From: Phorcus lineatus
Taxonomy: Eukaryota; Mollusca; Gastropoda; Trochida; Trochidae
DNA: 64,000 nt
Reading direction: 5' to 3'
Assembly: GCA_921293015.1 (NCBI GenBank)
Contig: OV121084.1
Span: 24,308,960 to 24,372,959 of the forward strand
Shown: one piece after another, positions 37,241 through 49,549 of the stretch
Position numbering within the stretch: position 1 is the stretch's first letter
Layout: each line of letters opens with the position of its first letter
The notes under the pieces: generated by a model
Told to the model about the DNA's origin: nothing
The model's input: only the letters and a program-made list of their open reading frames with translations
Databases searched by the model: none
Made by a program: the position numbers and the translations under genes

Positions 37241-37248
37241 GAATCCGA
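37241..37248. repeat. 8-bp target-site duplication, left
   Basis: GAATCCGA is repeated exactly at 37709-37716. An eight-base duplication is the hAT superfamily signature. Confidence 0.8.
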
Positions 37249-37708
37249 CATTCTCTCCCAACAGAGGTAGCTCCGTCATAAATTCCTATACTACCTCTGT
37301 CCCATTTCGAAGGTTTCTTGTGCACGAAATGTAGAAATCTGATTGGATGCAATCAAAGTTAGTTGTGCAATCAGCGACGCCGTTTCAAAATGTATCATTT
37401 AAATCGTCTAAATTATTTCCGTAAGCTTTCCAAAAGCAAATTTTTTTCCGAATATGCAGATGGCACTTTGAGTCTTCTTTATAGAACAAAAACGCCTCAT
37501 TTTTGCAACTGCATCATTACATAGGTCTGTGTGTCAACAAATATGTTATTCATGGATTCGGTGTTTTCATTGGTTGAAATATTGCCAGGTAGTTTAAGTT
37601 GCAATATCGCGCCGGTAGGGGCATATGCCTAAAGCACAAGAAACCTTCGTATTAGGACAGAGGTAGTATAGGAATTTATGACGGAGCTACCTCTGTTGGG
37701 AGAGAATG
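37249..37708. mobile_element. Non-autonomous hAT-like element, 460 bp
   Basis: Terminal inverted repeats of about 75 bp begin CATTCTCTCCCAACAGAGGT at each end and differ at only a few positions. They are flanked by the 8-bp duplication GAATCCGA. The interior (including GTTGTGCAATCAGCGACGCC) has no coding capacity. Arm similarity and the intact duplication point to a fairly recent insertion. It splits the tandem-array module g from its left neighbour. hAT is inferred from duplication length and the CA terminal bases; no transposase is present to confirm it. Confidence 0.85.
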
Positions 37709-37716
37709 GAATCCGA

Positions 37717-37905
37717 CAGTGATGAGAGATATCGTATATATATTCACCTACAATCTCGGGGTGATGATCAAACAGAACATCGCGTTACAGTTTATTATGC
37801 AAAAGAAACATACCCCATGTATTGTGTAAAGATTGGTTTGACGCAAAGTAAGAAACAGATAACTCTTATTCTCCGTCTTGCAACCAATGAGATCTCTCAC
37901 TGCGG
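37717..37905 (+). repeat. Tandem-array module g, copy 1
   Basis: Matches 50998-51160: GTGAYGAGAGA, TTCACCTACAATCTCGGGGT against TACACCTGCAATATCGGGGT, ACAGTTTATYRTGCA, and CCCATGYATTGTGTRAAGATTG. A 74-codon frame here is not preserved in the second copy, so coding use is unlikely. Confidence 0.65.
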
Positions 37906-38156
37906 CCACAACCCCGTAGGGTCAAGGTGACGGGCGGCCATTTGTCCCATCAGCATTAAGTTGGGCGTGGAAATCGTCTTTCGGCCGTCCTCATTAAATA
38001 ACCCCAACGATTTATTTGTTTAAGTGAGTTGGAGTAGAAAGGCAAATCATTTGAGAACATATCTGCATAAATTTTATATTGATTGCGTGCGTATTTATTG
38101 TAGCATTCGGTCAAGAAAGCGGGTGGGTGCGAATTTTTTATATATTATTTTATAAT

Positions 38157-38206
38157 TCATTTTACATTTTTAAAACTTGGCTCATTTTACATTTTTAAAA
38201 CTTGGC
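38157..38206. repeat. Perfect 25-bp tandem duplication
   Basis: The 25-bp unit beginning TCATTTTACATTTTTAAAAC occurs twice head to tail (38157-38181 and 38182-38206) without a mismatch, suggesting a very recent slippage event or a recurrent replication error. Confidence 0.95.
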
Positions 38207-39129
38207 TATCATTATTTAGTATTCATTCTAAATTAAAACAACGTGAAAAATAACGTGTAACTAAAGGCAATAATTATGGATTTATAATGGAAGATGACCT
38301 CTTATTTTTTTTATTTCAACTTAAAGACATCGTTTGATTTCCAAAGGTTCAATTAAAGATACTGGCAGCTCAAATAAAACGTATTGTTCCTTTTTAACAG
38401 TAAACAAAATTCACTCTCTCGTTCGACTTTGCCTATAATCAATTTCACAGAGAGCGTTATGCACATCAATATTGTAGACCTGTTTCTACACACCTGTTGA
38501 TCTTACTTTTTTGTGTAACCTGTTGCTCACCAAGAGATAGTTGAGGACATGTGTGTTTGTATGCAGAACCAAACAAAGGAAAAACGCTTTCGCTGGCATT
38601 AAACTTGAGATGCCAGGTTTGAGCGTCTATCTGAATGAAATAAAGTAGACATTGGATACCATCAGGTGTACATTTGTATCGACTGTCAGTATTATACCTA
38701 TTGTGCTACCCCAAGGAAGTTGGAGCTGTCTACCAGATTGGTCAATATCAAGTAGGAGATCATTAATTTAACAGGGGGAAAAACACCATGCATGCTGATA
38801 AAACACATCCTTGACCAACAAACTGCTTAATAGAGAAAAGTTCTGAGTTGTGAACCCCAATGCTTTAGTATTCCCCAAAGTTTACCTGTTAGCCAAAAGT
38901 TGCGTGGCTTCGAAAATCGAAACATAAAAGCAACATTTTCTGTTTAACTATAATTTTTTAAAAAACAACAAATTCTTCCGACTTACCGTGCCATAAAACC
39001 TCGTTATTTATGTAATATATTAGGAACTGGAATAATCTACTTTTCGGGGAGAATCACTCCCCCTGGAATTGAGACTGTCCTTACTTTTCGGCATTTACAT
39101 TCTAAGAGGTTTGAATAATGTTTCATCAT
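38207..39129. other. Unassigned part of the tandem array
   Basis: No gene, and no clear counterpart in the other units was found by eye. Confidence 0.35.
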
Positions 39130-39765
39130 TTTTCAGCAAACAATGATGGTATTGTCAAGTTTTAACTACAGAAGTAGATGGTAGATGTGTCTAACAGATG
39201 TTGCAAGTTGTGACTTTAGATGAATCATACACCATTACATTATAATTCTCCCCGGTTTAAAGACTCTTGAAAAAGTCAGTAACTCAATGAAGGCATATTC
39301 ATGTTAGAATTTATATAATATAGCCTAAGAACAGCAATTCTTAGAATATTTACAGGAAAACAGCGTTCACTGTTGCCTTAGCAATGGTTTACATCTAAGT
39401 TATCTGTTTTAACAACTTCCTGGCTGAACATATCCTTGTATTGCAAATGTAACAAGGATCAATAACTAAACATCAACAAAGCTAATTATTACTTGTATGC
39501 TTTGAACTCATCTATCAGACACGGAAGCTGCTGTGGGGCAAGACACAAAACACGCTCTACACGTTAACATTGCAACATTCAGGTTAATCTTGTTTCTCAC
39601 CTCTCGAGTCAATGACCTTTGATGAAGGGTGTGAAAGGAAAGTAATGAAGACTCGGTATGACAAATTAGTTGGAACACATGTTCTGATGAAGACCATCTA
39701 ATGCGCCTTCATAGGGGACAGGCAATGGGCAGTAAACAGCATTTGTGACAGGTAAACTAGAATAA
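39130..39765 (+). repeat. Tandem-array modules f3 and f2, copy 2
   Basis: f3 at about 39135-39180 (CAATGATGGTATTGTCAAGTT) matches 48235 and 62505. f2 at 39600-39760 is a diverged copy whose plus frame contains CERKVMKTRYDKLVG, followed by GGGGACAGGCAATGGGCAGT downstream of the stop, as in the 63.0-kb copy. Spacing f3 to f2 (about 0.48 kb) agrees with the last unit (about 0.53 kb). Confidence 0.55.
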
Positions 39766-40189
39766 AGCTCAAACTGACTTCATATTAGCTTTGTTTGACA
39801 CTTGTCTATTCTTAGTTTTTGTTTGATTCCATTGAATGCATATACAAAGAAACAGCCCAACAGCCCAAAAACCACCTGTTACAAAAACACCAACGTAGAT
39901 TGGTGTGCTTGGGAGTGGACATGATATGATTAGTATGTCATCCAGACCCTATGGCAAAATATTAAAGGAGCCTTCTTAAGTCTAGAAAATGTTGGCAAGT
40001 CTAGTTGCCTCAGCCATAGCCTGAAATTAAGTATTGTACAGGACTCCTTTTTTAAATATTATTTCATACCAAATATTGAACAATACATTTTTAGTGAAAT
40101 CTTTTTTTCCGGGACTATACGTTAGTCTAATGATACGATCAGTAATTATCTTTACAGTACCAGAATAAAAGAAAAAGGATATATAAGTA

Positions 40190-41040
40190 ATGATTTATTA
40201 ACAAGACATCTGTTTTTGGCGTCGAATTTTCAACTGATCAAGTCATCTTAATCGTAGCTACCTGGACATTAACTGTAAACACTCTTTCATCAGTAAACGT
40301 TGTTCTGTTGTCCTCCTAATAGATGTATCATCATAAGATTTACATTATCTTTCATTTACATTAATATGTAAATGGTCACAATATGTAACATATATTTGGT
40401 CATTAACAAAACGCTATATTTATTACTCGCCCGTGTAAGATACTGCAGTGTAATATTTATACGGCGATATTAAACTAGTGTAATACCGCTACCCATATGA
40501 CGTCATAATATTGTGTGGTTGTGACGTCACAATCTTGGCACCGACGTCTCAATGGCGGCTTAGTCGCGGAAATGCTTCGTTCAGTACACTTTCGGTAATG
40601 ATCTTGATTACTGAGGTCAAGTAATAAACAGAATACTAAACTTCCTTCCATTAAATACTATTTTTATTAAACTCGTTAATGATTGGGTATCAAACTCGCT
40701 TTCGCTCGTTTTATACTTAATCATTAACTCGTTTGATAAAAATAGTATTAAATGGAAGGTCGTTTAGTATCCTCTATATATGCAATCATCTTTCGGTTAA
40801 TGCATCATCCCCTTTAATTGTTTTCGTGATTATTTTACAAGATGCGTTTTACTACCTGCACTTCAGACACATTAACCCCTAAAGCCGCGGATAGTTTAAC
40901 CGTTCATGTTAAAGTTGTGTCTCACTTTCAGAGCAAATGCCCTTGGAGAGGTGTGATGAGAGGTAATGGGGTCTTGGTATGACATATCGGACAGAGTTAG
41001 AACACTTATCTCAAAGGAAGCCAGCTAACGTAGCAATAAT
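40190..41040 (+). repeat. Tandem-array modules f1 and f2, copy 3 (interrupted)
   Basis: f1 at 40230 (GATCAAGTCATCTTAATCGT) and f2 at 40843-41035 are homologous to 49685 and 49900, but here are separated by an inserted foldback. The f2 frame (DTLTPKAADSL, SHFQSKCPWRGV) has a one-base deletion after RGV and is broken. Confidence 0.6.
40420..40785. mobile_element. Foldback element with two CRE octamers
   Basis: Absent from the paralogous positions at 36.5 and 49.87 kb, which shows it is an insertion. The right half (40634-40768) is an inverted repeat with arms of about 60 bp around CTCGCTTTCGCTCG, the tips being ATACTAAACTTCCTTCCATT and its inverted counterpart. TGACGTCA occurs at 40498-40505 and 40522-40529. 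No coding capacity. Ends are approximate and no target duplication was fixed. Confidence 0.65.
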
Positions 41041-44000
41041 ACAATAGTTTTCGAGTGACAGGGAATAATAGATTATCTTTTCAAAAGTTATTGATTTAGT
41101 GATTCTCGAGCCTTGGCAACAAGAAGCGATATAAACTGAAATGAGTTGCTTATAGCCTTTATTTTTAATATATGAATGCCATGCTGACTTCGATTATTTC
41201 CCAAAATGTTATCAATAAAAGACTAGACGTGTGTTCCATATCCATCAGCATGTAAACACTACTTATCTTTGTGGAATACTAGCGACTAAAATGATTTTTC
41301 CTTTCCTATCGAATATATTTTGCATGAAGAGGGGACTGATGCCCGAATTCAACTACAAAATACTCCTATGACGATGCTCTTGTCAATGTGACTTTATGAT
41401 AACCCATGCGTTTGATGGAAGCTGTTGCATTCTTCTAAATAACAATCCTTATTAAATACAGTTTTATTTCACGTTTCCTAATATGGAGTAATTTCATTGA
41501 TTTTACCCGTGCCCGCACATTGAAAAAAAGGCAAAAATCAAACACGTCAAACTTATAAACTCTAAAAAATGGACTTATAGGAAAAATGCTTACACTGCCC
41601 ATTCTCCAATTTGGGTTATAATATGGCTGTATATTCTTACATTATCGCTAATTAGCATACATACTTGGTCATATACGGAAAAGGCTTCTGTTGGTTTATT
41701 TTTATCATAAATGCGTGTGCGTGGCTTCGGTTACATTTCTGCACACGATGTCACAAACATTCATTAGTTTCCGCCCTTCTGCTTGTATACTCACAAGAAC
41801 ACCGTTTGGCCACTTTGACAAAAATGTTACAACTCTGCAAAACTTTGCATACCAAACGTCGATGTTTTAATCCACTTTAAGTTGTAGTAAAAAAAATTTA
41901 AGTAAAACTTTGTAAGTTGCACTAACGAACGTAAATGATTCAAACATAAATTGATTATTGGTATGTTTCAAATCCATGTCATGAAGTTATACGAATTGAA
42001 AGGTGAATGTTTATGAGGGACCATGTTACAATAATAACAAGAAGAAAATATGACATCAAATCATGTCTAAGCAGTAAAGATTGTCGTTACCCTCATGTAT
42101 GAGAGAACAAATTAAGGTTTTCAGCATTTTTTGCATCATCTTAGTTGTTTATAGCAAATTCATAGCACATTCATTGACACTAACGTTAATGGGAAATTTG
42201 TTTTTGTGATATCTTCCTACTTTTTACTTATACAAACGTACTTTCTAAAGAAATGAGTATAGAAAGGTAATCATGTTTCTCGTTTTCTTTCACAAGCACT
42301 AGATACAACCTACTTACATCAACTAGGTTGGCAATCTACTGGCATGCAAAACATGAGAGTAACCCCTCTGTCTATTGAAATTGTTAACGGAAAGTTAAAT
42401 GAATATAATGATAAATGTAAAGTGATTTTTTTTCTCGTCCAATCATGTTCCTAAAAAAATATATGAATAAAGGCTTTGTTGTACATAGAAAGTTAAATAC
42501 AGAAATTCTATGCATGGCAAGGATGATAATTTCAGATTTATGAATCATGTTAAGTTGGGAAAATTTGAATTCAAAGAGTCGATGTAGGCAATCCATGTTA
42601 TTCATTCATTTTGAATAGAATGTGCAATTCAATTGTTTATTTTACATTACGAACATACTGAACAAGACCAAGTACAAGCAGGATACAAGTAATATGATTT
42701 TATTGATTAAAAACAAGACCACCTTGTCTTTGATAATTATGTAAACTTCATGGAGAGAAGGCACCACTTTGTCAACAACGATAACAATGAAAGCAGGCCA
42801 ATGTAAATACCATATGCTTGAACAGTTCATGTCTGGTTTAGATAAGACTTTAAACGTGGCAAAGAAAGAGAGATTTCAATTTATACTTATTTCTCTATTA
42901 AAGAAAAGAATTAGAAATAACTTATTGACATGAATATTTCCTCTTGACGTTAATGGTTACCACTTTACTAACAATTGTCTCTGGGATTTATCTAAACTTA
43001 AAAATCAAAGGGATTAGGGATTCTAATTTGTTATAAGGTCTTACATGTTTGTGTGTACACCACTGAGCCCGAGGTGCATTGTGTAGCAATAATTAACAAA
43101 ATGACAAATTAAAAGGCGCATGTATGTATGCTTTGACGCTGGAATTAGTAAATATTTACAGTCAGCGAGTCATACGTCCTCGTGAGTATGAATATGGGAT
43201 CATTAAGTTTCTAAACTGATCAAAAAGAACATTGCAACAATATGATTTGATTACAATAAAAAAAACTATGTAGGCAACAAGGAAAGTTCGATATATTTTT
43301 TTACCATATATATGGATGTTGAAATAAACATTGACCCGATTTCGCATACGATCACTGTCACCGTCAAAGTCAAAATGGCGGCAAACGATAACTTTAAGCA
43401 ATCGTCAAAATAGAAAAAAAACTATCAGTCACTTTCTTTGGGTAATCTAACATGGTACAAAGATGAAACTGCAGATAGGTGAGACTTTTCTGTGGTTTTT
43501 TTATAAAAGATAATCACGATTTCAATAAATCTCACAATTTACCTCAAGTTCATGACAGATGATTTCTCTAGGACTCATATTACCGGCTTCATGCAAATTA
43601 GCCACGTGCAATGTCATTATAAATAGAAGACTATAATTGGCAATGGCAGGTTGCCATTACAATACTCTGTCAGGGATCGGTGAATTGAAGTATCTTCTGT
43701 TTCTATGCCTAGCCCAAAATTGCTACACCTAAATATATGTTAGATAGCTTCCACATGTAGTAATGTCTTAAATTGTTTATAAGCAAATGAATTGGCAGAC
43801 ATGAATATTTGTATCAGAATATCATAGAGTATAAACGTATATTGTTTCATAAAAGCCTTGCTACCCCAAACATCTTGTAAAAGCCATACAAATCCAAAAC
43901 CATATTGATTTGAGATGTTCTGTGAGTATTGGACTCATCATATACATATCATACAAAAAGAAAAAGCCACTTTTTAAAACTTAGACAAAGTTTAAGGTAT

Positions 44001-44119
44001 GCAGCATCAGCTTAGGCAGTCGCAGAATCAACCAGTTATTTATATACTTATGTACTGTGAATGGATATACTGATTTGCATTAGATGAAAACCATATACTA
44101 CTGTCAGCTGTTTCCGGAG
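41041..44119. other. Unassigned part of the tandem array
   Basis: No gene, repeat border or convincing exon was recognised. Frames of 60-79 codons here (for example 41665-41880 and 43162-43401) carry no motif. Confidence 0.4.
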
Positions 44120-44612
44120 TTAAAGAGCCATTCCCATGAGTTGTTGGAGTCAAATATGACAAACTTAATCAATCGATCGCGAAGTATCGACTGTTACCAA
44201 AAAGAATCATGTTAAAGATAATTGGTTTTGTACAGTGACAATACGAAGGAAGAAAGTCGCAATTATGATCGAAAACCGGACAGTGGCGCGCGTCAAACAG
44301 CCAAACGTAATTTTGGAGACTTAATTAAAGCCGCCAGGAGGTCAGTTTGGAGTTGATAGTGTTTGTTAGGTTATTTTGTATACTATATACTAGTATTATA
44401 TACTAATATCCATGGAAACTGTACATGTGATCTCCGCCTCTGTGCATTTATAAGGCTATTTTTAGATTTTCATGGAAAACCAGTATTTGCCATATATATG
44501 TCTTTTGGACATGAAAAATTAAGATGTTTTGATTTTATGTCATAACATGTGTCATTTAGGTTCGTATCAAAGGTGAATAGTATGTTATGAAAATCACGGA
44601 GTGGCTCTTTAA
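44120..44612. mobile_element. TTAA-flanked MITE (Kolobok or piggyBac type)
   Basis: The element at 44124-44608 starts AGAGCCATTCC and ends GGAGTGGCTCT, an 11-bp terminal inverted repeat with one mismatch. Both sides are bordered by TTAA (44120-44123 and 44609-44612). A four-base TTAA duplication is used by piggyBac and by Kolobok elements; without a transposase I cannot choose. The interior is 485 bp, has a GGCGCGCG patch and a 60-codon frame without motif. Confidence 0.75.
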
Positions 44613-45339
44613 TGTGACTATACAGGACGAGTGTTTCTTCCAGACTACTACAGAGACAAAATGAAGAGCATTAATTACTCTATGCAACTAAATTGATGAC
44701 AGCTAACAAGTTATGATGTTGTTAATTTCATTTTTGTCCTTATCTAATTACATCAACATAAATTATTTCTCAAATTATATACTTATCTTTATGTTACATG
44801 TATATATACAGCAAGAAAAGAGGTCCCATTTGAAAGTTCGACTTAATGTACGTTGAATGATGATGCTGAATCATAGACTCAATGACTTGCGACATGAAAA
44901 TGGTACATTAATACATCTTAAAAGAAAGTTTATTCTTCTTACTATTTAAAAAATATAACAAATTTTTAGGATTATTTCCAAAAACATTGTTTTGTTAGGG
45001 TTTCAGCTGACAAACCAACAGTGTTGTTATCAAGATGTCTTTCACCCATCAATGCATTTTATCGTGTATAGCGGGTATCAATCGGTAATTCAAATTTTAT
45101 TCTTTTTAACAATTAATGAAAATTGCTTCAATCTACACAGTTCTATTGCTTTTTCTTGTATCAAAGCACCTTCTTTGAAGGCAGATGTAAAATTTACGTT
45201 TATGTTCATATCATATAACATTTCGTTTTAACCCTAACCTCCAAATATTATTTCAAATCAGCATAATGTAAAAAAAATTATTTTTTGGAACATTACATGA
45301 ATGCGCAATTACCACACTGTCAATGGCAAATAGTACAAG

Positions 45340-45760
45340 TGTTTGGCAAATCTTTGATCATAGGTACAGGTGATAGGGATTATTGGAAATGCAACCCACG
45401 GCTAAGAAGATTAACTTAAATAGCGGAACAAATGAAATGGCAAAATTCCAACCACCATGCATCAAACGTTAGCTTCAGTTTAACTCACAACTTGGCATAT
45501 TTACATTTTTATATGCCCACCAGTACTTTCCTATGGCAAAAGTGCTGCATGAATTATAGCAACATTTGTCTTGCCTTACAGATGCAATCTTCTGATTAAA
45601 GCGTTAGCCAAGCAATCAGCGGGTACTTTATGGTTGATAGCTATTTAGTTTTTGTTTTGTGCTTGGCTCTCTTGTAAAAACGATATTTTGAGTAGCAACA
45701 AATATTGGTTTTTGTATTCTCGATTTTGAATGAGTGTCTGTGACTCATAAATACCGATAT
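45340..45760 (+). repeat. Tandem-array module a, copy 1
   Basis: Shares with 52190-52600 the sequence of landmarks TACAGGTGATAG, CGGAACAAATGAAATGGCA, CTTCAGTTTA, TAGCAACATTTG, GTGCTTGGCTCTCTTGTAAA and TGGTTTTTGTATT. A weaker third copy lies at 58340-58640. Frames are not conserved, so it behaves as intronic or intergenic sequence of the duplicated unit. Confidence 0.65.
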
Positions 45761-46644
45761 TGTTTTTATTTAATCACTTGAAATATATTAAGATTGATTT
45801 TAGGTCTTTTAAAAATGTGAAAATCTAAGCATGAAAAGATCATTTTATTTCACCTGCTTACAATATCTTTTACATTAAAGCTTTTTAAGTTTGATGAATA
45901 TACAGAAAAATCAAAACAGATTATCACTAACCTTTCGTGATGAAAATTACAGCGTAAAGGCAATAAGTATTTAAGTTCAAGAGCACTCTTTTCGCACTAT
46001 TCTACTACTGCAAACATTTGACTTTTTGAACTTGTAAAGATGTGATTAAACATCCTGGAGGACCAAATAAACGTGTTTTTCTGAAAATGTGAAAACATGT
46101 AGTCATGAAAGTAAAGAGGAACTGACTATATACTAAATTATACAAAGCCTTATATTTGCAGTTATATGTAGCCTATCGTCATCTTCGATCTGGCATTCCT
46201 AATGGTTAAAGTGAAACAGAGTATCTTTCTTGAATTAGCATTTGGTTTCAATACGTATATATGTATCATAATATCATAGGTGTTGATTTAAGCTTATATC
46301 AACTCACTCAAAATGCATATTTATCCCAGAAAGCCAAAAAAAATAGCTTTTGTAAAACCTGTAATCAAAGTTTATTACATTTTCTTTCCATTATTGGTAC
46401 AGGTCTCACCAAGTTTATCTGAAATCAAAGGTAATTAAGTAAGATCGTTGGGGATTAACATCGAATGTTAAACATCTGTATATGAGCAGCAATCGAAAAT
46501 TAAGCAATTCAGATATATCTGATGCAACTGTCTACTCACATTCGGAATATACCCTCCTCTTATATACAGGCCGTCGCTATAACGTTAAAACTGTTGACAT
46601 AACACATTTGACCATAACAGCATAACGTTATCTGTGTCCCTTTA

Positions 46645-46931
46645 AAGTAGATATCATAGTTTTATCATCACCAAGTGTGTGGTCCCTCATCTGTTACTCC
46701 ATTAATGTCAGGTACGTGCTGATCAACCTCATTATGCAATCGACACAAGTGATTGTGACATGAAAATGCTTCTAGTGCTCTATCGTTAATCAGAAAACAA
46801 TTGATGTAAGAGATCGGTCTCTGATTCTTAGTACTATAATATGCGTCTCCATTTGCGAAAACGCGCCATAGGAAATTGCGCCTGCTGCTTTCGAATGATA
46901 CCTGATAAACATGACAAACTGTTTTTGACAT
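46645..46931 (-). repeat. Tandem-array module b, copy 1, with minus frame
   Basis: Homologous to 53150-53320 and 59785-59945. On the minus strand this copy keeps an 87-codon frame whose C-terminal part reads ALEAFSCHNHLCRLHNEVDQ and ends DEGPHTW before a stop. The second copy reads ALEAFSCHNHRCRLHNEVGP and ends NGGPHTW with the same stop. The third keeps NEV and NVVTD but has stops and a one-base shift. The shared frame and stop in two copies suggest a former terminal exon, but the other strand is also partly open, so coding is not proven. The Cys/His pattern (CHNHLCRLH) is notable, but no domain is recognised. Confidence 0.4.
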
Positions 46932-47334
46932 ATGCCACTTATATAACTGATAATTAGTTCAGTTGAAACGTTTTACGACTTAATTTGATATGTGGATATA
47001 TGTCGATTGCTGGATTGGTTACCAGGTCTAAGTTTTACTGAGGGAAAATATCTAAGTTTGTATTTCTAAGATTGAATAAAGGGCAGTTTCATAATTTTAT
47101 CAGTATACAATCCATCGGATTACAAACCTTTGAAATGTCAACATTCAAGTGTAATTAACAGTATTTTTAAAAATCATATTTAGGTCGTTTTTATTACTAA
47201 GATGAGTATTTTGTGTGTTGTTTATGATCAATATAATACTAAGATGTACCTATAGGCGTATTAGGGAAGCCTTCAACAAATCGTTGAACTATTTGAATGT
47301 TATTAACCACATTATTCTATTAATTATAATAGTT

Positions 47335-47635
47335 TTTACTATATACTGACATTTAGGCACGGGTGTCGTGAACATAGTATGTCATTGGCACGAATATGAT
47401 ATTCTGTTTATTACCATCGCGAAATCAAAGGAAATAATCAAATCAAAGGATAGGCGGTGTACCCGCTGTCGTCACATTTGGAAAGCATCGTCATAGGGGA
47501 ACTGTGACGTCAAAGTATTGTTTATGACGTGACTTCACAATGTAAATGTTTTAATTTTGACCTAGGGCATCGTATGAAAAATATCAACCCAAGTGGGATT
47601 GCCCTCGTAGGTAATAAAAGTAAATCACTGTTAAG
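47335..47635 (+). repeat. Dispersed repeat family D, copy 3
   Basis: Carries TTTAGGCACGGGTGTCGTG, AGTATGTCATTGGCACGAA, TCGCGAAATCAAAGG, CACATTTGGAAAGCATCGTC, CTGTGACGTCAAAG (TGACGTCA at 47505-47512), CCTAGGGCAT and ATTGCCCTCGTAGGTAATAA. It interrupts the tandem array between modules c and d and has no counterpart in the next unit, so it arrived after the duplication. Confidence 0.75.
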
Positions 47636-47745
47636 TTTAGATAATTGTATAGCTAACATTCATGCATTTTTGCATTAATATATAGTTAATTCAAAGTGAG
47701 CAATGGCTAAATGTTGCCAAACCGGTACATAAATAAAGCTTTAAA

Positions 47746-47950
47746 TTGCTTGTAACTGAATCATGTTTCATCATTTCATGTCTCGTTGTGTCAATAAGAT
47801 TGTCTGTTTCCACTTACCAGACATTAACCGGGGTTGCAGAGGATATATTACAACATGTCTTACTCTATCAAGTACGTTCTTTCTTGATTGCAGTCAAACC
47901 ATTACTAAAAAAACTTTCTTTGTCATGTGACCCATTTTACTAGGTACAAG
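47746..47950 (-). repeat. Tandem-array module d, copy 1, with conserved splice donor
   Basis: On the minus strand the sequence ends ...CCCCGGTTAATGTCTG followed by GTAAGTGG, a canonical donor. The homologous place at 54.2 kb reads the same up to GTCTG and continues GTACGTG, then GTAAGA. Just before the donor both copies can be read as CCN(I/L)SS(A/E)TPVNV. A small exon of a minus-strand gene is a reasonable guess. The plus-strand 65-codon frame here (47746-47943) is broken in the other copy. Confidence 0.35.
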
Positions 47951-48224
47951 CAATCAACTACATGAAATGTTTTGCTTACTTCTTCACAACTGATCATATC
48001 TTTTAGCTTTAGTTGCCAAACATCAAATCATATTGTTTTTTCTTATGTATGAATCTTCGAAACGGCTAAAGGGTAACAGAAGAAAGGGTTGAGCATCATG
48101 ACAGCTACGATGTCTCGGTTTTAGGCATGACTGGCTTGTCGAGATTGTAACAGGCTTAGTTGAAATCCCCAAATATAACACAACATTATTGCATGTATAT
48201 GCTTCAAAATGTTTTGTGTTATGT

Positions 48225-48300
48225 TTGGTCGGTTTCAGGCAATCATGATAGCATTGTCATGTTCTTACTAGAGACGGATTGTGTACAAGATCTTTATATC
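48225..48300 (+). repeat. Tandem-array module f3, copy 2
   Basis: AATCATGATAGCATTGTCATG with flanks matches 39135 and 62505. Confidence 0.5.
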
Positions 48301-49549
48301 CTCTTCTGTTTCATGAACCTTTACTAAAGAAATAAATCAAAGACATCTGCATATCGATCAGAATGTGTATAATATTTTCTAACAAAAGTTATTATTAGAA
48401 AAACAACACGAAATAAAGGGCCGAGGGCAATTAATGATGTCAAGTGTTGATTTCTTCACTTGGCATCAGTTTCTTGGCGATGTTCAATATGCCATTGACG
48501 TCTATACATGGAATGGATTCAAACTACTTGATTATAATCTTTAGTTGCTGTCGTAATAATATTATTTGGGTTGCCTTAAGCATATGCAATTTTTTTTTGA
48601 CGTTTTGATTGGAGGTTCAGAGCCATCAACTTTCTAATCTTTATTAATTTCTCTCTATTTTACTCCTGTAAATTTCAAATTTTAAAATAAAATCCCAAAC
48701 ATAATATGCCCCTTTCTTTTTTGTTTTGAAAAAGATTCTTTCAAAGAGACTCAATGATGTTTTGGTGCCAAAGTGGTAGAAGACAAATTCTCTCGTTGTT
48801 TACTAATTCAATGGATTAGTTCGCTGAGAAGGTTTGTAAAATGTATTCCATATTAGTAAGAACCTTTTCATTTCAACCATATATGCCAGATGCGAGCAAC
48901 ATAAAAGTAGGTAAGCGGTGAACCTGAAAGTGACGATTCAACATGTCTGTCGTATTGGCAGTGTTATGACAGTAAGGGCTCTTGACTTTAAAAATTCCGT
49001 TTGGAGAGTATCTCGTATTGAAATCATTGAAACTCAACAAACACTGCAAGTATGTAGAAATATTAGTTTCCTAAGACATTAAACATTTCTGGCAGTGCAG
49101 GGAGCCATTAACTGTGACCAGGTCATTTTCTAAAAATAGGTGCTTTACAAATTTCTAAGGTGATTTAGATTCTCCCAAATAATCATATGATAAAATGTTG
49201 AATTTTGAAAATAACAGGCCACTGTTGCTTATAAGACAATGGAACTGTATCTAAAAACAAGATTCGTAATGCGAGCAAATGTAAGTGAATACATGCATGA
49301 TCGCATACCTATTTCAAAATTAAGGTTTCGTCAATTTAGCTCTTGCAGTTATTTTCATGCTATATACTTCTATTAATTTGTTAAGGGCAATTAAGGGGAA
49401 ATAGTCAAAAACCTCTTTAACGCCTTACGTTAGCTCAATTTGGATGCCTCAAACATTGCTTTCTCTTGTTAAGGAAGGAGATACAATGTGTTGCAGTTAC
49501 TACTTTGACAGTCTTTATCCCTGCTTTAGCTTATGACGCGCTAAACACT

